A DNA stretch of 64,000 nucleotides, from contig NW_024103452.1 in the NCBI RefSeq assembly GCF_003945595.2, positions 4,615,260 to 4,679,259 of the forward strand, read 5' to 3'. The DNA is from Pipra filicauda (lineage: Eukaryota > Chordata > Aves > Passeriformes > Pipridae). Of this stretch, positions 1-12,538 are shown in pieces. The position numbers were made by a program, and so were the translations under genes. The stretch's first letter is position 1. Each line of letters starts with the position of its first letter. Below the pieces are notes generated by a model. The model did not search any database. It had not been told where the DNA came from and was given only the letters and a program-made list of their open reading frames with translations.

Positions 1-3000
1 AACCTCTTTCAGAGACAGCAGCTTGGCAGTTTATACAGACATATTAATTGTAACAGAAACATCCCGTGCATTTATATAAACACTTGTATTTTCTCAAGGA
101 AAATATGACAAGGAAATCACCCACAGGAAAATTTACTGGTAAATTGAAAACTAAACCCTTTCTAAGCAGCTGTTTCCATCTATTACAGTTTCATAGCTGG
201 GTTGTAAACCCACATTCTCCAGGCAAAAATCTCTGACCACAGAGAGCTCTACACAAAGCCTTAACTGCACATACCAGTCCCAGTTACTGTTGTAGCCTTG
301 AGAAGAGATAACAGGCAACAGACATGATAAGCTGATTCTCTCTAACTTAAGTCACTTAATCAAGTATCCACCTTAGGGCTATGTCCTGCAGTAAAAAGAG
401 CAGCAATTCAAATCTTAGGTGACCTAACTGCTTCTCAAGGGATGTTTCTTCTCTTTACTGATTACTGAGGCAGCATAGGTCAAATTAGAGCTTCAGTTAA
501 GTATCTTAAATGTCCAGATGGTATTGATCTGAGTCCTGTGTAATTGGGGCATTAATATCTGTATAAGCGTATACGAACGTGTGGTGCAACTAATATAAAA
601 ATCAACCCAGAGAATGCACAGGGGAAAATAAAGAATGGTGTAATGGTTTCTCATGGACCTCTGTAACCAATTTCATTTGGTAAAAAAACCCTCCATGATT
701 TCTAATAAATGTCTTTAGAATTAAAGAATGAGCAGAAACATGTAAAAAAAAAAAAACAAACAAACCCACAAAAAACCAACGGAGGCCAAAATAGGGTTAC
801 TTAAAGACTCTATTCCTTTTAGATAAGTTCAGCCAGTGAACTTCGGGATGTGTTTCAGGTGCTGCACAGCCTGAAGCTGCTGCCCTGTTTGCTGCTCTTC
901 TGATCCTGGTTTTAGACTCCAGCTGGTGATAATTATTCTGGACACCAACAATATATAAATCCAGGTAGTAAGAAAATCAGAAAATAGTAATAGAACTATT
1001 TGCATCAATGGTCTGACCTTACTTTGCCATACACAGTCAAACTGCCTTTTGGGCAGAGTCTCTCCCAAGACATTAATTTAATCAATGAGCTCATTATCAG
1101 ATCAAACCAGAGAGGGGTAAAAAAAAAAGGCTGTCCTCTAAAAGTTCTCGCAGAAGTATGAGAACGCAAGAAAAACTGAAGACACTAATTTTCTAAGCAA
1201 TCCAGTGTTTTATGTTTGCCCCATGGTGCTGCCCAAAAAAGCAGTCTTTCCCAAGTCAGATAGAGATAAGAGAATTCTCCATTTGGAATCAAAAAAAAAA
1301 AAAAAGAGATATTAAAAAAATGTAATGCTTAAAAGAATAACTTAAGCAGAATTTTAAAAGGAACTTTAGGGAGCATGAGGTTCAAATCCCATTTAATTTA
1401 ATTTTATGCCTTGGAAAGTGACTGCAGAATAGTTCAGGAGGCTGTTTAAGTGATATATCAATTTTGAGCCAGTCCTTTCTGTATTCCAAATATGGACAGA
1501 AATGGTGATATTTGAAAAAAATTCAGTATTTTGTGAAATATATTATGAAAATAGTCACTAAGGTATTTCTGAAGGTCTCTGCCTTCACTTTCCTTGAAAA
1601 TCTTATAGAGGAAAACCAAAAGCTCTTCAAAGCAGTTCGCCAGACAAGGACTTGGCCTTTATCAGCTCAGGATCTTCTTGTCCTTTTCCCATTTCACCAG
1701 AAATCCAATTGCTTTTTGAAACAAGAGCATCACAAACCTGAACCTGAGAAAGAGATGAGAGCTTGCTCCACAAAACTTCACCTTTGATTGAAAGCCAGGC
1801 CTGACTTTTTGGCCTGGTCCCACATTTCTTAATCAAGGAAAAAATTATGGAGCTCCACTTGACAGGCTCAGGGCAAGGCGGTAGCTAGGGTGTCCCACAG
1901 AACTGGGACCTTAGGCAGCTGCAGCGTGTTGCAGTAGCTTAAGGATGCCATCCTCTGATGGTTTGTGCCTATTGCTAACCATGCATACACTGTTTAAGTG
2001 ATAGGGCTACACAAACCTAGGGTTCTAAACACAATTAGGAGAAATATGTAGCTTCAGTGAGAAAATACAGATGCAATTCCTGTGAGTTAATGACAGCAGA
2101 GTGGCAAAAGACTAGCAAGGCTTAGTCTTGCACATAAAGGCTAAATTCCCTTGCTCAAAGACACACTTGCTCGAGGGCCAAATCTATACTCAGAGAGAGA
2201 GACATGGGAGCCTTGTAGCTTCACACAATTTAAAACTTAAGCTAAGTTCTGCTCCTGAAGAATTTGTAGATTTTGGTCTTCAGAAGAGTAATTTGTAACA
2301 TGACAGATTGGCATGATGGGAAAAGAGGTAGCTTTGAACAATCAGAGTAGTAAAAACATTAAGAAATAAGGAGAAGCTTCCAGTACCATGTTTTTAATTG
2401 GATGAAAGATTTGTTAGTGAAAAACCAAAATGAAGTGACTGCTTTTAAGGCATTCAATAGAACATGCTGGTTTTAGTGTTTACATTTCATGCTCCTGCTT
2501 TCTACAATGCATAGAATTATCGTGCTGTTTATACAAAAACTGCCCTGCTTATCAGAACACAATGAGTAAAGTGTTTGAGTTTTAGAGCTAAAGGATTTTA
2601 AAATCATAAATGTAAAATGGAAACATGTTGCCGTATACTTATTTCATACATACTGCCAAAAGTTTGTCACCCTGTATCATGATTCTGTCATTTTTAGCCT
2701 GAGGCTGGTTGATTTTTCATGAGTTTTACTCTGCCTGAATAACTTGTGTTGTATGCTCTTTTTTAGCCTTAAACAATTTTAGCAGTGTAAATTTGTTTTC
2801 AGAAGACTCAAGGAAAATTGTAATCTCTCCTGAATAACTAAAGATGCTTTGAAGAAGAAGCTGTATGAAAATGCATGGTCAATTTTCACATATGATTGGC
2901 TGCTTTAAGGGAATGTACTTATAAAAATAATCCAAAGCAGAGCATTTTGCTATGATGTGAACATATATACAGCTTGACAGGTCTGTTTTTAAATATTCCA

Positions 3001-4339
3001 GTATGCAATAGTACCTTTTTTTTGGTCCTGCCATTTTTGTTGGTTTAGGTGGTAAAGTATCCTAGAAGAGCGTTCTCACCCCAAATTTTTTATCAAACAC
3101 ATGACTGCTTTCAGACAACTTTCCTAAATACAGTGAATTCAGAGTTAAGTGTGCATAATTTGAAACGTAATACTAGGCTCTGTCCATTACAGAATGAATT
3201 TAACTTCTTTTACTAATATACAGAGTGAGGTAGATGAATTAACTAAATCTAATTTATGACATGCACAATTTTCCGTGCACCTAGTCCTGAAGTAATACCA
3301 ATTCTCCTCTTTATTGACAATGGCATTAACAGAAAAGTTAATGAGTGTGAACAAGTTACTTATATTTACTAAATTAGGCTCCAAATCAGCACAAATGTGA
3401 AAAAGAAGAAAAAAAAATGTTAAATTTGACACTAAGTTTTATGCTCAGAGTCCTGAAGTAGGAAATGACAGTGGTTTGGTTCCATCCACTGAATTCCGGG
3501 CAAAACCGAAGATAGGCCTTTAATACCCACTTCATTCACGGACTGCAACTCAATGTTCTTTGCACGACTATATAATTCATCAACTGCTTCACAAAGAAGC
3601 CTAATAATAATTCCCTGTATTTGCTTAGAAATTCAGGAATCACTTTTACTGTAAGTCAGACAAAACTTCACCTCTATCCATCAAGAGGTTCAGTTCATTT
3701 TAGTTATGATCTGGCCTTATAATACATATTTTTTCTATAAGCAGCTATTAGTGTACTAAATAGAAAGTAGGAAATATAAATTCTGGAGTCTTGAACCCAT
3801 ATCCTAACCACATCACTGAACCAGAAGGGCATGGAAAATTTGGACTGAAACAGATCTAAATTCTTTCTGAAAGCTGAATGACACACATCTAGGAATGGAA
3901 TGGGCATAGGACAAAAAAGACAGGAGGATGTCTCATTTCCATCCTTTGCTTCTGCCATCTGCATTTGGTACTGTAACTATTCCTATAGAAACTAGAACTA
4001 GTCCCATTAAAGCAAGGGACCAAGTTTGTCCACTCCTTTTCAACAGTTTCTCTGTCATGAAAACTTTCCATAACATGGAATTTATTTGGCTTTTTTTCTA
4101 GATAGCCACCAGACACCTGGTTAGTTTGTGTTTAGTTTCCACCTTACCAGTAACACACACTAGACTTTTCCTTTCTCTGTTGCACGTCACATTTTCCTGA
4201 GAAACTACTGATGTTTATGTAAAGGGATGGGATGCTGCTGCTGCAATTAATATGTCTCTGCTGACTGCCAAGTTACTGTCTCTAAAAGACAGAGACCAAT
4301 AAATATTCGAAAGAGATTTAACGTTTGTGCACATAGTAC
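1..4339 (-). other. SEMA3A: SEMA3A intron, partial (downstream of the 42 bp exon)
   Basis: AT-rich intron sequence running off the left edge. It has A-runs (about 744-757 and 1291-1304) and no recognisable repeat family, RNA gene or coding exon. The open frames here are short and have no recognisable content. Confidence 0.8.
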
Positions 4340-4381
4340 CTGCTTTGTGGAAATCTTCATTGCTGAAATAACAGTGGGTTC
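4340..4381 (-). CDS. SEMA3A: SEMA3A coding exon (42 bp), residues ~485-498
   Basis: A 14-codon exon that is too short to appear as an open frame. It is found by continuing the protein. After CCCTAG it encodes EPTVISAMKISTKQ and stops in phase 0 at a GTACTATG donor. The small in-phase exon with this content is conserved in class 3 semaphorins. It is the last SEMA3A exon in the window. The following exon, expected to start QQLYIGS and to carry the end of the propeller and the PSI cysteines, was not found between 1 and 4339. Confidence 0.95.
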
Positions 4382-7152
4382 CTAGGGAAAAATAGAGTTA
4401 AAATATAAAATGAGCTGTAAGCATAAAAATTCTATTACAATGCTATTTTCACAACCTAGAAACCCTGAAATTAAACTATGAACTCTTTAGTAATAAAACT
4501 CTTGTTGTCTTTTGCAGTGGAATAATTTCTAGCTGTAAATGAATTAGAATGCATGTACATATCTGCATGCATCTTTGATTGCTGTACTGATTGTAGACAT
4601 GTAATTTTCCATTATTATTACAGTTTCATTGTGATTATTTTGTCACTAGTTTCACATCTTGAAATTACTTTCTACACTTAATATTAAAATTCCATTGAAA
4701 GAACCTCCCAGGAAATATGAAAATAATAATGGTTATATTCATAGATGCTATATATTAAGGGTGATAACACTGAAATAAGTAACGCCTTTTAACCATACCA
4801 AGGTGAAAACCCAATTCCTGTGAAATTTTATTCATAAGAACAAGTCTTAATCCCAAGAGTAATCTTGTTGACTGCACCACACTATTCTCTTACAAAGAAG
4901 TTATTCACATTTGCAGAACACACAACTGAAATGAGCACGAGGCTTTTTACTCCCTAGAATATCCATTATTTAATCAACTGTTACACCTTTTAGGCCCAGT
5001 TTCTTGGATGGATTTTAATCTTGAGAGTAAAAGTTCATAATTTTGTTACAAAGTGTGCAAGTCCATTTTGCATGAACTTTATTCCATCTAAATATTTGAT
5101 ATTGATCCCATGCATTATACTTTTGGTTATGTACATTAATAAAGTCCTTATTAAGCTTTTACACTTCTGTGGCTTTCAACTTGGTTATCCTGAGAGAATT
5201 TGATATGGGTCAGTGGATGGTAAGCATGTGGACTTGCCACTGCAGGGGGTTTAACAGATCTTATATTAGAAAGCATCGATTAAGCGTAACTTTTGAATGG
5301 AAATTGAACTCATTAGTTTGCTCAGCTGTTCAGATAAATATTGCACAAATGGGGTTAAAAGAGGCATTTGTTATCAATGTAACAGACATGAAAGGCTTTC
5401 AGCTTTGTGGAATTATAAATGGAAAGCATTGTACTCATAACATTGCGGTTTAAGCATCAAAATACATTGTTCATGATGTACATGGACTCTTTAGCAACTA
5501 AAGAAAACTTACATTTGGATAAGGTACATGAAAAATCTTTTGCAAATTCCCTATTGAAAGATTCATATCTCATGCACACAAATTCTCCTTATTCCACTGA
5601 AATACATTAATGTCCTTTTTAAGGCTTAAAAACATGCCAAAGGAGATAAAAAAGCTTTCAAGTAAATCAGAGCACCAAAATCCTTTTGTGTAATGAAAAA
5701 ATACACACATAAAATAAAATACTAAATTTGAACTTGGCACTAACTATTCTGCTTCTGTAAAACCTTTCCGAAATAAAACTCACTCCATTTATTTTCCTTG
5801 TTTCCCTTTTTATTCTGTCTGATCTCCTTTAGCTTGGCACTTCTACTTGATTTAGAGAAGAGACTCATACATTATCAGCAATTGCCAAATTACTCTGCAT
5901 TAATGTAATGACTTTTGGATGTATAAAAAAAAAGGAAAAAAAGAAAAAGAAAGCCAGGATTCACAAATTACTTCTCCCATGTTACTCATAGTTTACTTAT
6001 AGTTTCTACTGTCTGCCCTCAAAAAAAATGACCGCAGAAACAGACACACCCGTATTTCAGTTATATCTGGCACTCAAAACAAGATTGGGACCAGTAAAAG
6101 CAAGATTTCCCATAAGGAAAACTAAACATAATATTGGAAATAATAATAAAAATATTTATAAGCTCTGTTTACATATGTTGTCTCTGTTCAGAAACCAAAG
6201 ATGAAGGGGTGGCAACTGAGTTTGATGAGGACATGGTGGCTGGGCCCCTCTGGCGGGTCCAGGACACAGTCCTTGTCAGCACATCTGGAGCGAAACCACA
6301 CGACATGAGGCCCTCGGAGCATGCAAACATCATCTTCGTGCCGTCAGATTAACCTCGTGCTCCCAGCTAGGCATCAACCCCCCAAAAGCCTGGAGCCAGT
6401 GAAATGGTGCCATAAAACGGCACTGACAAGAAGAATAACCTGGGGAATGTAAATGATTCGTTGTTGTGTACAAAACACGAGACATTCCTGCGTTCTGTCT
6501 GGAAACTGTTTGAAAGGTTTGCTCAGCTTCGCCTCGCAGGAGTGCCTATGGGATGCCGTATTTTTTAGGTGGCTCAAAAGGAAAAATAGAAGAGATTGAT
6601 TTTCACCAAAAAGTGCTGAAGTTTAGGAGGTGTTTACGGTGCCTTGTGTCAAACCATGAAATTGAGTCTCTAAGTCACCTTTGAAAATATAAACACTTTC
6701 TTTGTTCCTTAGCTGTAAAAAAATCTGGGCACATCACTGGTTTACCCAAAGTATCTTCCTAGTTACAATATGCTGATAGTCTGAATAGTGTTAAGAGCTG
6801 ATACAACTATAAATTCATATATTGCATAACTCTGGGAGACAACAGACAGGCATTATTCCTAGACTTGCACAGGTAGATATTTAACTCCAGCATGCAACAG
6901 CTCTAAGATTCAGAAATAATAATTTATTTTTTAAACCACCAAAAAAGAGTCGACAATACCATTCCTTTTATTGTTAACCTCCAGCTAGCACTGAAAGTTT
7001 CAAGTTTATTTTGACTAGTGTCTGGGTCTCTAAATAACAAGCTAATTAGAGGTGTATGCCAGGCTATTCCTTGGCTAGAGTGCAAGAAGTTGAGTTTGCA
7101 GCTGTCCACAGAGAAATCTACAACCTGACACTTGAAATTTAGCCTCACTTAC
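4382..7152 (-). other. SEMA3A: SEMA3A intron, 2.8 kb
   Basis: Canonical GT-AG intron on the minus strand. Mostly AT-rich. It includes an A/G-rich run at about 5926-5951 and, in contrast, a CpG-dense segment at about 6190-6570 described separately. No exon was seen. Confidence 0.85.
6190..6570. other. CpG-dense GC-richer segment inside intron
   Basis: Fourteen CpG dinucleotides can be counted between about 6253 and 6558, roughly one per 22 bp. The surrounding intron goes hundreds of bases with one or none. Short open frames exist on both strands (6134-6352 plus, 6374-6577 minus) but match no protein I know. It could be a young inserted element that has not yet lost its CpGs, an unmethylated regulatory element, or a piece of a processed sequence. 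Identity unknown. Confidence 0.5.
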
Positions 7153-7244
7153 CCGAAAGACTGTCATTTCTTCCAGCAAGACTTCCTCTAATTCATGCCA
7201 AGTCTCCTTAGGAATTGAAACCACTTTAAGAACTGTTCCAATAT
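7153..7244 (-). CDS. SEMA3A: SEMA3A coding exon (92 bp), residues ~454-484
   Basis: After CTTTTCAAG, AT completes Asp454, followed by IGTVLKVVSIPKETWHELEE and VLLEEMTVFR. The exon ends in phase 0 at a strong GTAAGTGAGG donor. DxGTVLKV is the last sema-domain signature before the C-terminal blade. IGTVLKVVSIPKETWHELEE matches the avian form as I recall it, whereas human has VGTVLKV and ETWYDLEE. The exon size and phases agree with the family. Confidence 0.97.
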
Positions 7245-10200
7245 CTTGAAAAGAAAAAAAAAACGGAGTTTTCAGGTGCTTAAGATGAATACTTAAGTTT
7301 TGTAGCAGCCAGCGTTTCTTGTAGTATATAATTATTTCACATATAAGGACTGTGAAGCTACATATCTCTCAGCACTCATTCAAAATAAAAGTTGCTATTT
7401 AAAATAACCTCAGAAAACACTGAATTTCAGTAGGGAATTTTACCGAAGTCTTTCAGTTATCAAAATGCAACAAAGAAGATATATACTACTATAGTTATTA
7501 AAGAATAAACTGTAATGAAATACTATTTAAGTGACAGTATAAAATTACAGATGCATAATTGAGGAAGGAAATGTATTACATTTACCCAGGTATGTTTTAT
7601 AGTCCATTCTGAATATGATGTTTGTCTTTCCTAAAATGTATGTAAAGACAGTATGGACATAAAACCATCTGGACAAATGTTGTCAGACAGATGAATCTGT
7701 TGGGTCTCTCAAGTACATGAGATCTTCCCTGTGTCAAACAAAGTACCGAAGATGTATAAGCCCCTTAAGACATTTCTCTGTCTGTTAGGTACTGGTCTTC
7801 ACTGAGGAGTACAAAGCATACAACTTCAATCTTTGGTTTAGAAATAGGTGTGTGCCAGAATTTTAATATTATATCCATTTACATTTTTGGAGTTTTGCAA
7901 TTGGCTTTAACATGTGCAAGGCCAGCACTTGAAATTCCAGAGCTACAGCCTTTGGTTTTGTCAACATGGTTGAGACTGAAGACCACCTCTGTTATACAGC
8001 TTCTGCATCTGTGATTTATTTCTTTGTTTCCATGAACAAAATTTCCAGGAAAAAAACAGCAAAAGAATCATTTCTAGGTTGGCACGCATCACTGCAGACT
8101 CTCTGAAATGCAAACACTCTGTATGTGACTTTTCTTTTTAACCAGCCAAGTGTAGTGCCATATAAATGTATCATAGGTATACCAACTACATCCCCAAGGA
8201 CTTTTCATGTTGCACATCCTACAGCAGTAATAGTTTAGGAAAATACAAAGCATTTTATGTGGATAAAATTCTGAAAGAACTATAAGGGTCAACATTCTTA
8301 AGAATTTAACCATCAGTTACACAAAATCAAGTATATATATATTTTATAATTATATATATTTGTGTGTGTTAGTTGAAACTTCTGATTAAAAAGATGACAA
8401 CACACCACTTCTATATTTAAAATATGCAAAAAATTGAAACAAAGAGATTACACATGTTGAAAATGTTTTTATAGGGCAACTAACTTAAGAGCTAACGATT
8501 TAACGAAATTCTGGTATTTAACTTCTTTAAATGAATTTGTACTAAAATATCTTAGAAAACCTAGAATATCCTGTAGAACTGAGATTTTTCTTTTTTCCAT
8601 CTGCTTCCCTTTAAGCAGATGTTGGTTTCTAAATACATATTTTTGGAAGTTTAGAAAGATGTAATTCCCCCCCCCCAAGAATATGTACATCGCTGTTTTC
8701 TTGTATTAGTCACAAACTCATATGTTCTTTTTTAAAAAGAAAAAAACCAGTTATTTCTTAAAGCAACAGCAAAGCAAAACACAACTTTGTTTTTATTTAG
8801 GCAGCTATATGTAAAAACTAAGCTAGTAAAATATACTAGATAAGTGGGTTTGGAAGTGGTTTTCATTATGGTTACTGGTGCTAATTGAATATATTTAATT
8901 CAACAAATATTGAGAGCGGTATAGAACAAATGCAATATAAACTTTAAAACAAGAAGAGAAAAAATCCACAGAGTAATTCAGAACGACAGATAACTTAGCA
9001 CTAGTTATATTTGTAATTTAATGGATGAGTTCATTTCCTTAATTATCCTAATATTTTGCACTGTGCTTTTGAGGAAAATACATTTTACAGGTAAAAAACA
9101 GAGAACTCTGATCTAATAAATTTAACAGCGTAGTAAAGTGTCACAACTGTATTCTGTGTTGGACTAGGACTGTCCTCAGTCAAAATCTATCAAATGCCAT
9201 TTCCTAGAAATAAAGGGAGATTTGTCATGAAACAGTCTGAGTGGGCACTGAGCAGACACACAAGCTTCCCAGAACGTTGTTTCCACAAAAGGTCTGACTT
9301 TTAAGTGGATCCTGCAACAATTACAATTGTTTGATCTCAAGAAAGCCTCTGAGGTCAAAGATACACTGTGTTAATCACTGTGGTGACTCTGGTCAGGCCA
9401 CAGGTACCAAAGTGGGGCTTTATCTGAGTTCTAGATCAAGTTTTACAGAGTAGTATTTCAAACGATTTCACACAAATGGAATGAGGCGTCTCCTTTAGGA
9501 TCAATAGGCTCTGCTTAGTAAGATAAAATTACTCTTATTAATTTGTTTTACTGACAGAGGTACTTTGACTGTGCCAAAGGATCCCAAACATTAGACATTC
9601 AGGATATGCATTAAGAGCATATCTTAAATCCTGTTTTTTTCTGATATACTTTCAAGTATGCCGATAGGATTTTATTTTCATTGTGAAACACAGTGGTACA
9701 ATCACAGTGGGAAAGAAACTGCTCAGCTAAAGATTTCACCCACAGGAAAGGAAAATGTGACCACATTGGGTGGCTATTAATTATGTTGTGTTCAATTATC
9801 ATCAGTTATTCAATGAAAAGGAAAAAAAAAAAGTATTTCTCCAATATATTGCAGTTCAGCAGTACATGGGAATAATGTAGACTGCTGTAACAGCAATGGG
9901 AAAACACAGAGAAATATATCTAATCTGATGGGACAGACCTGCACAGAAAAACCCAGTCATATCCCAGAGAGCATAATTTTGGCTTTAGATCATCAAGTGG
10001 GAAAATGGACTAGAGTCCTTAATCTGCTCCCTGGTTTAGTTCTTTGCTTGGGAAGATGTAATACACTCTGATTGTGTATCTGTTTCTGATTCATTTGACT
10101 TTGACCAGCTGGCTCAGTGAGAAGGCAGGCAGGGCCTGGGTTCTGCCTCTTTAATTTTTCCCCCACATGGAAGATGCCCTTTCCTCATTCTGAAAACCAC

Positions 10201-12318
10201 AGTACGGATAGTGAGCTTAGAGGAGCATGGCACATCTTTTGTATTCCAGCTCCAAGCATGAGTGTTGTAATGCCTGTTCTTGACCCATGAAGGTATAAAG
10301 TCCTGCTGGGAAAAGGACAGTTTCTACGGACAAAAGTAGTATTTCAAGAAATAATAGCACTATACAGCAGCAAAGGTGGGATTTTGCCGCTGAAATATCT
10401 TTTGGCAAATACAAGTAACAATGTTTCAATACTTTGCTTATAGTTCTTGGGCATGGCTATTGCCTACACTGGATGGAATCCCAAGCACTTACCACACACC
10501 TGAATATTAATGGTTTAGGGAATTAGGTGGATGCCTAAATTCCCAACTCAAGGTAAAAATTATCACTGAGGTTCTTTTAGAGGGAGATCTTGCCTGACCG
10601 ATTTACATAAGAACTACTATAATGATAACTAAAGAACTAGTATACATAATGGTAACTATCTAAAAGTTGTAGCTCAGCTTTAAGTAAATCTTCCTGTGCT
10701 GTCTGAAAACAGACAGGAACTTCTGTATTACTATTCACCTCACTCTAAGAGAGGCCTTGAAGAAAGTACAACGAATCTCTCTCTGGAAGAACTTACTGCT
10801 TTTCCTTGCAGAAACCAATGCATCTTTTTCAGTCTGAATACCAAGCTTTGGTGAGATAAATGGCACCTCTTTTGCTCAAGATATAGATTTAAATCAGCTC
10901 CTTATGTTTGTTCAGCATCATACTCTCGATGCTGAAGGGCTTGTTCCCTCACAGCACAGCCAAGGGGAGTATTGCCATTAATATATTTTTTTTTTCCCTT
11001 AGCTGACAGGTCATAGAAGACTTGTTGAAAGGCACCAAATACTGCCAACTTTAGATGGCACTGAAGTCTCTGAGTGATGGAAAATATATGTGTTGTATAA
11101 AATCATATGGAAATACTTCTCAGTGTTTTGTGCAAGAGCATACTATAGCACTGGTATCTAATAACTCAGTTCACAGCTTTAAAGTCCTGTAACCCTTTCT
11201 GCAGAGCTGCATTTTCTGCAGTAAATGGTCTGAATTGTTATGCTTGCACTGTGTTTGGTACACAAAACTTCATCAGCTCTCAGTTTACTCATAATATATT
11301 TCAGGCATCGACATGAAAGGGACCTTGATATTTATTGCTTTGGAAATCTGACCCCAGGTCTAGAGTACCAGAATTGTATTTAAAGCATGTAAAAAATTGG
11401 ACTGTTATAAGAGAGACAGTCAGATAGATATTCTTTGGTCTAAAGCTGAAAAGAAACAGTAGGGTTTTGGTTTGATTTGTTTTGGCTTCATGATGCCAAC
11501 GTCTAATTACTAGCAATTAAGTTCAGTAGAAGTTTAAAATACTTTTATTCAACATAGCTGAAACATCAGACCACCAATGGAAAATATTCAGAGGTGAAAC
11601 AGATCCACCAACTACTACTCAGCACAGTTCTGAAGGTATTGGACTTAGGAAAATGAATATCACCTAATTTCTGGACACATTTATTTCTCATTATTACCTT
11701 TCTGGAGAAAATGTCTTTTCTGGGTGCATATTTCCACTTTTATGAGATGACCAAGCTGTATGATTCTGAAAATGCTTTGGAAAGGATATCATGTCTCTAT
11801 TTGAATATCAGCTCTTCTGAAAACACTTTGCATGTGCCAGATATATTCATCTTAAGTAAAATGATGCATCCTTTTGGCTAAAGAGCTGAGCATCTTAAGG
11901 TAATACTTGAAATACTTGAAAGGCACACAAGACATTTCCCATACCTGGATACTTGCCTTACTTGCGTTAATACTTCTTATGTTGCACTTCAAACCCTCAT
12001 TTTAATACTAAATTATAATTAATAAGGCAAGATATTTCTAATAAAAATCCCTAATAACAGTAGTTGAAAAGAGGGTGGTTTCATCCTAATCCAGTTGGCA
12101 AAACTCCTAAAGAGTTTAGCTATGCAGGCCACGGCCTGAACCTGTAACAGTCAACATATGTAACAAAGAGCTCCCCACACGCACGGTTTTGAGTCCTGCC
12201 CCAAATTTTCACAGGTATACACTGTTCTGTCAGTGTTCTGTCTTTCAGAGTATGAAATTTTATCTGCTTTATGTTTCCACCATGCCTGGAGGCACGTTGT
12301 AGATTCAGGACTTCCTAC
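7245..12318 (-). other. SEMA3A: SEMA3A intron, 5.1 kb
   Basis: GT-AG intron between the 220 bp and 92 bp exons. It contains a TA/TG dinucleotide tract at about 8331-8370 and a C-run at about 8668-8677. No transposon, RNA gene or additional exon was recognised. Confidence 0.85.
8331..8370. repeat. (TA)n/(TG)n low-complexity tract
   Basis: Runs of TA alternate with ATTTTATAATTATA and end in TGTGTGTG. It is an imperfect dinucleotide microsatellite. Confidence 0.8.
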
Positions 12319-12538
12319 CTGTGCCGATGAACATCACATCATATTGGCCATCTTCTGCATCTACTCGATCTACCACAATTTGTGTGAACTGATAATCCAC
12401 GTCTGTTTTAATCATGATTGGACGGTTGTTAATGGAGAAAACTGGGTTGTACATAGCTGGATGACTTCTGGCAAATGTTATAACTTCATCAGGAAGGTCC
12501 TTGGTGGAATCAAAACCTCCGAATGTTTTACTGGGACA
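12319..12538 (-). CDS. SEMA3A: SEMA3A coding exon (220 bp), residues ~381-453
   Basis: The largest exon here. It starts in phase 0 after TTTCCAG with CPSKTFGGFDSTKDLPDEVI. It goes on through TFARSHPAMYNPVFSINNRP and IMIKTDVDYQFTQIVVDRVD to AEDGQYDVMFIGT, plus one base of Asp454. The donor is G|GTAGGA. The leading Cys is human Cys381, partner of Cys269. The sequence GGFDSTKDLP separates SEMA3A from its paralogues. Position 415 is Ser (VFSINN), where I recall Pro in the human protein, and this would be a lineage difference. A 121-codon frame on the + strand across this exon is a shadow of it. Confidence 0.98.

Noticed and set aside
744..757. Poly-A runs (also near 1291, 30748, 49350 and 50846) as tails of retrotransposed genes
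   Set aside because: No coding or SINE-like sequence precedes them and no flanking duplications were seen. Short A-runs are common in AT-rich introns.
10517..10547. Imperfect hairpin GGGAATTAGG...CCTAAATTCCC
   Set aside because: Short, imperfect and AT-rich. Similar structures arise often by chance and nothing nearby gives it a role.
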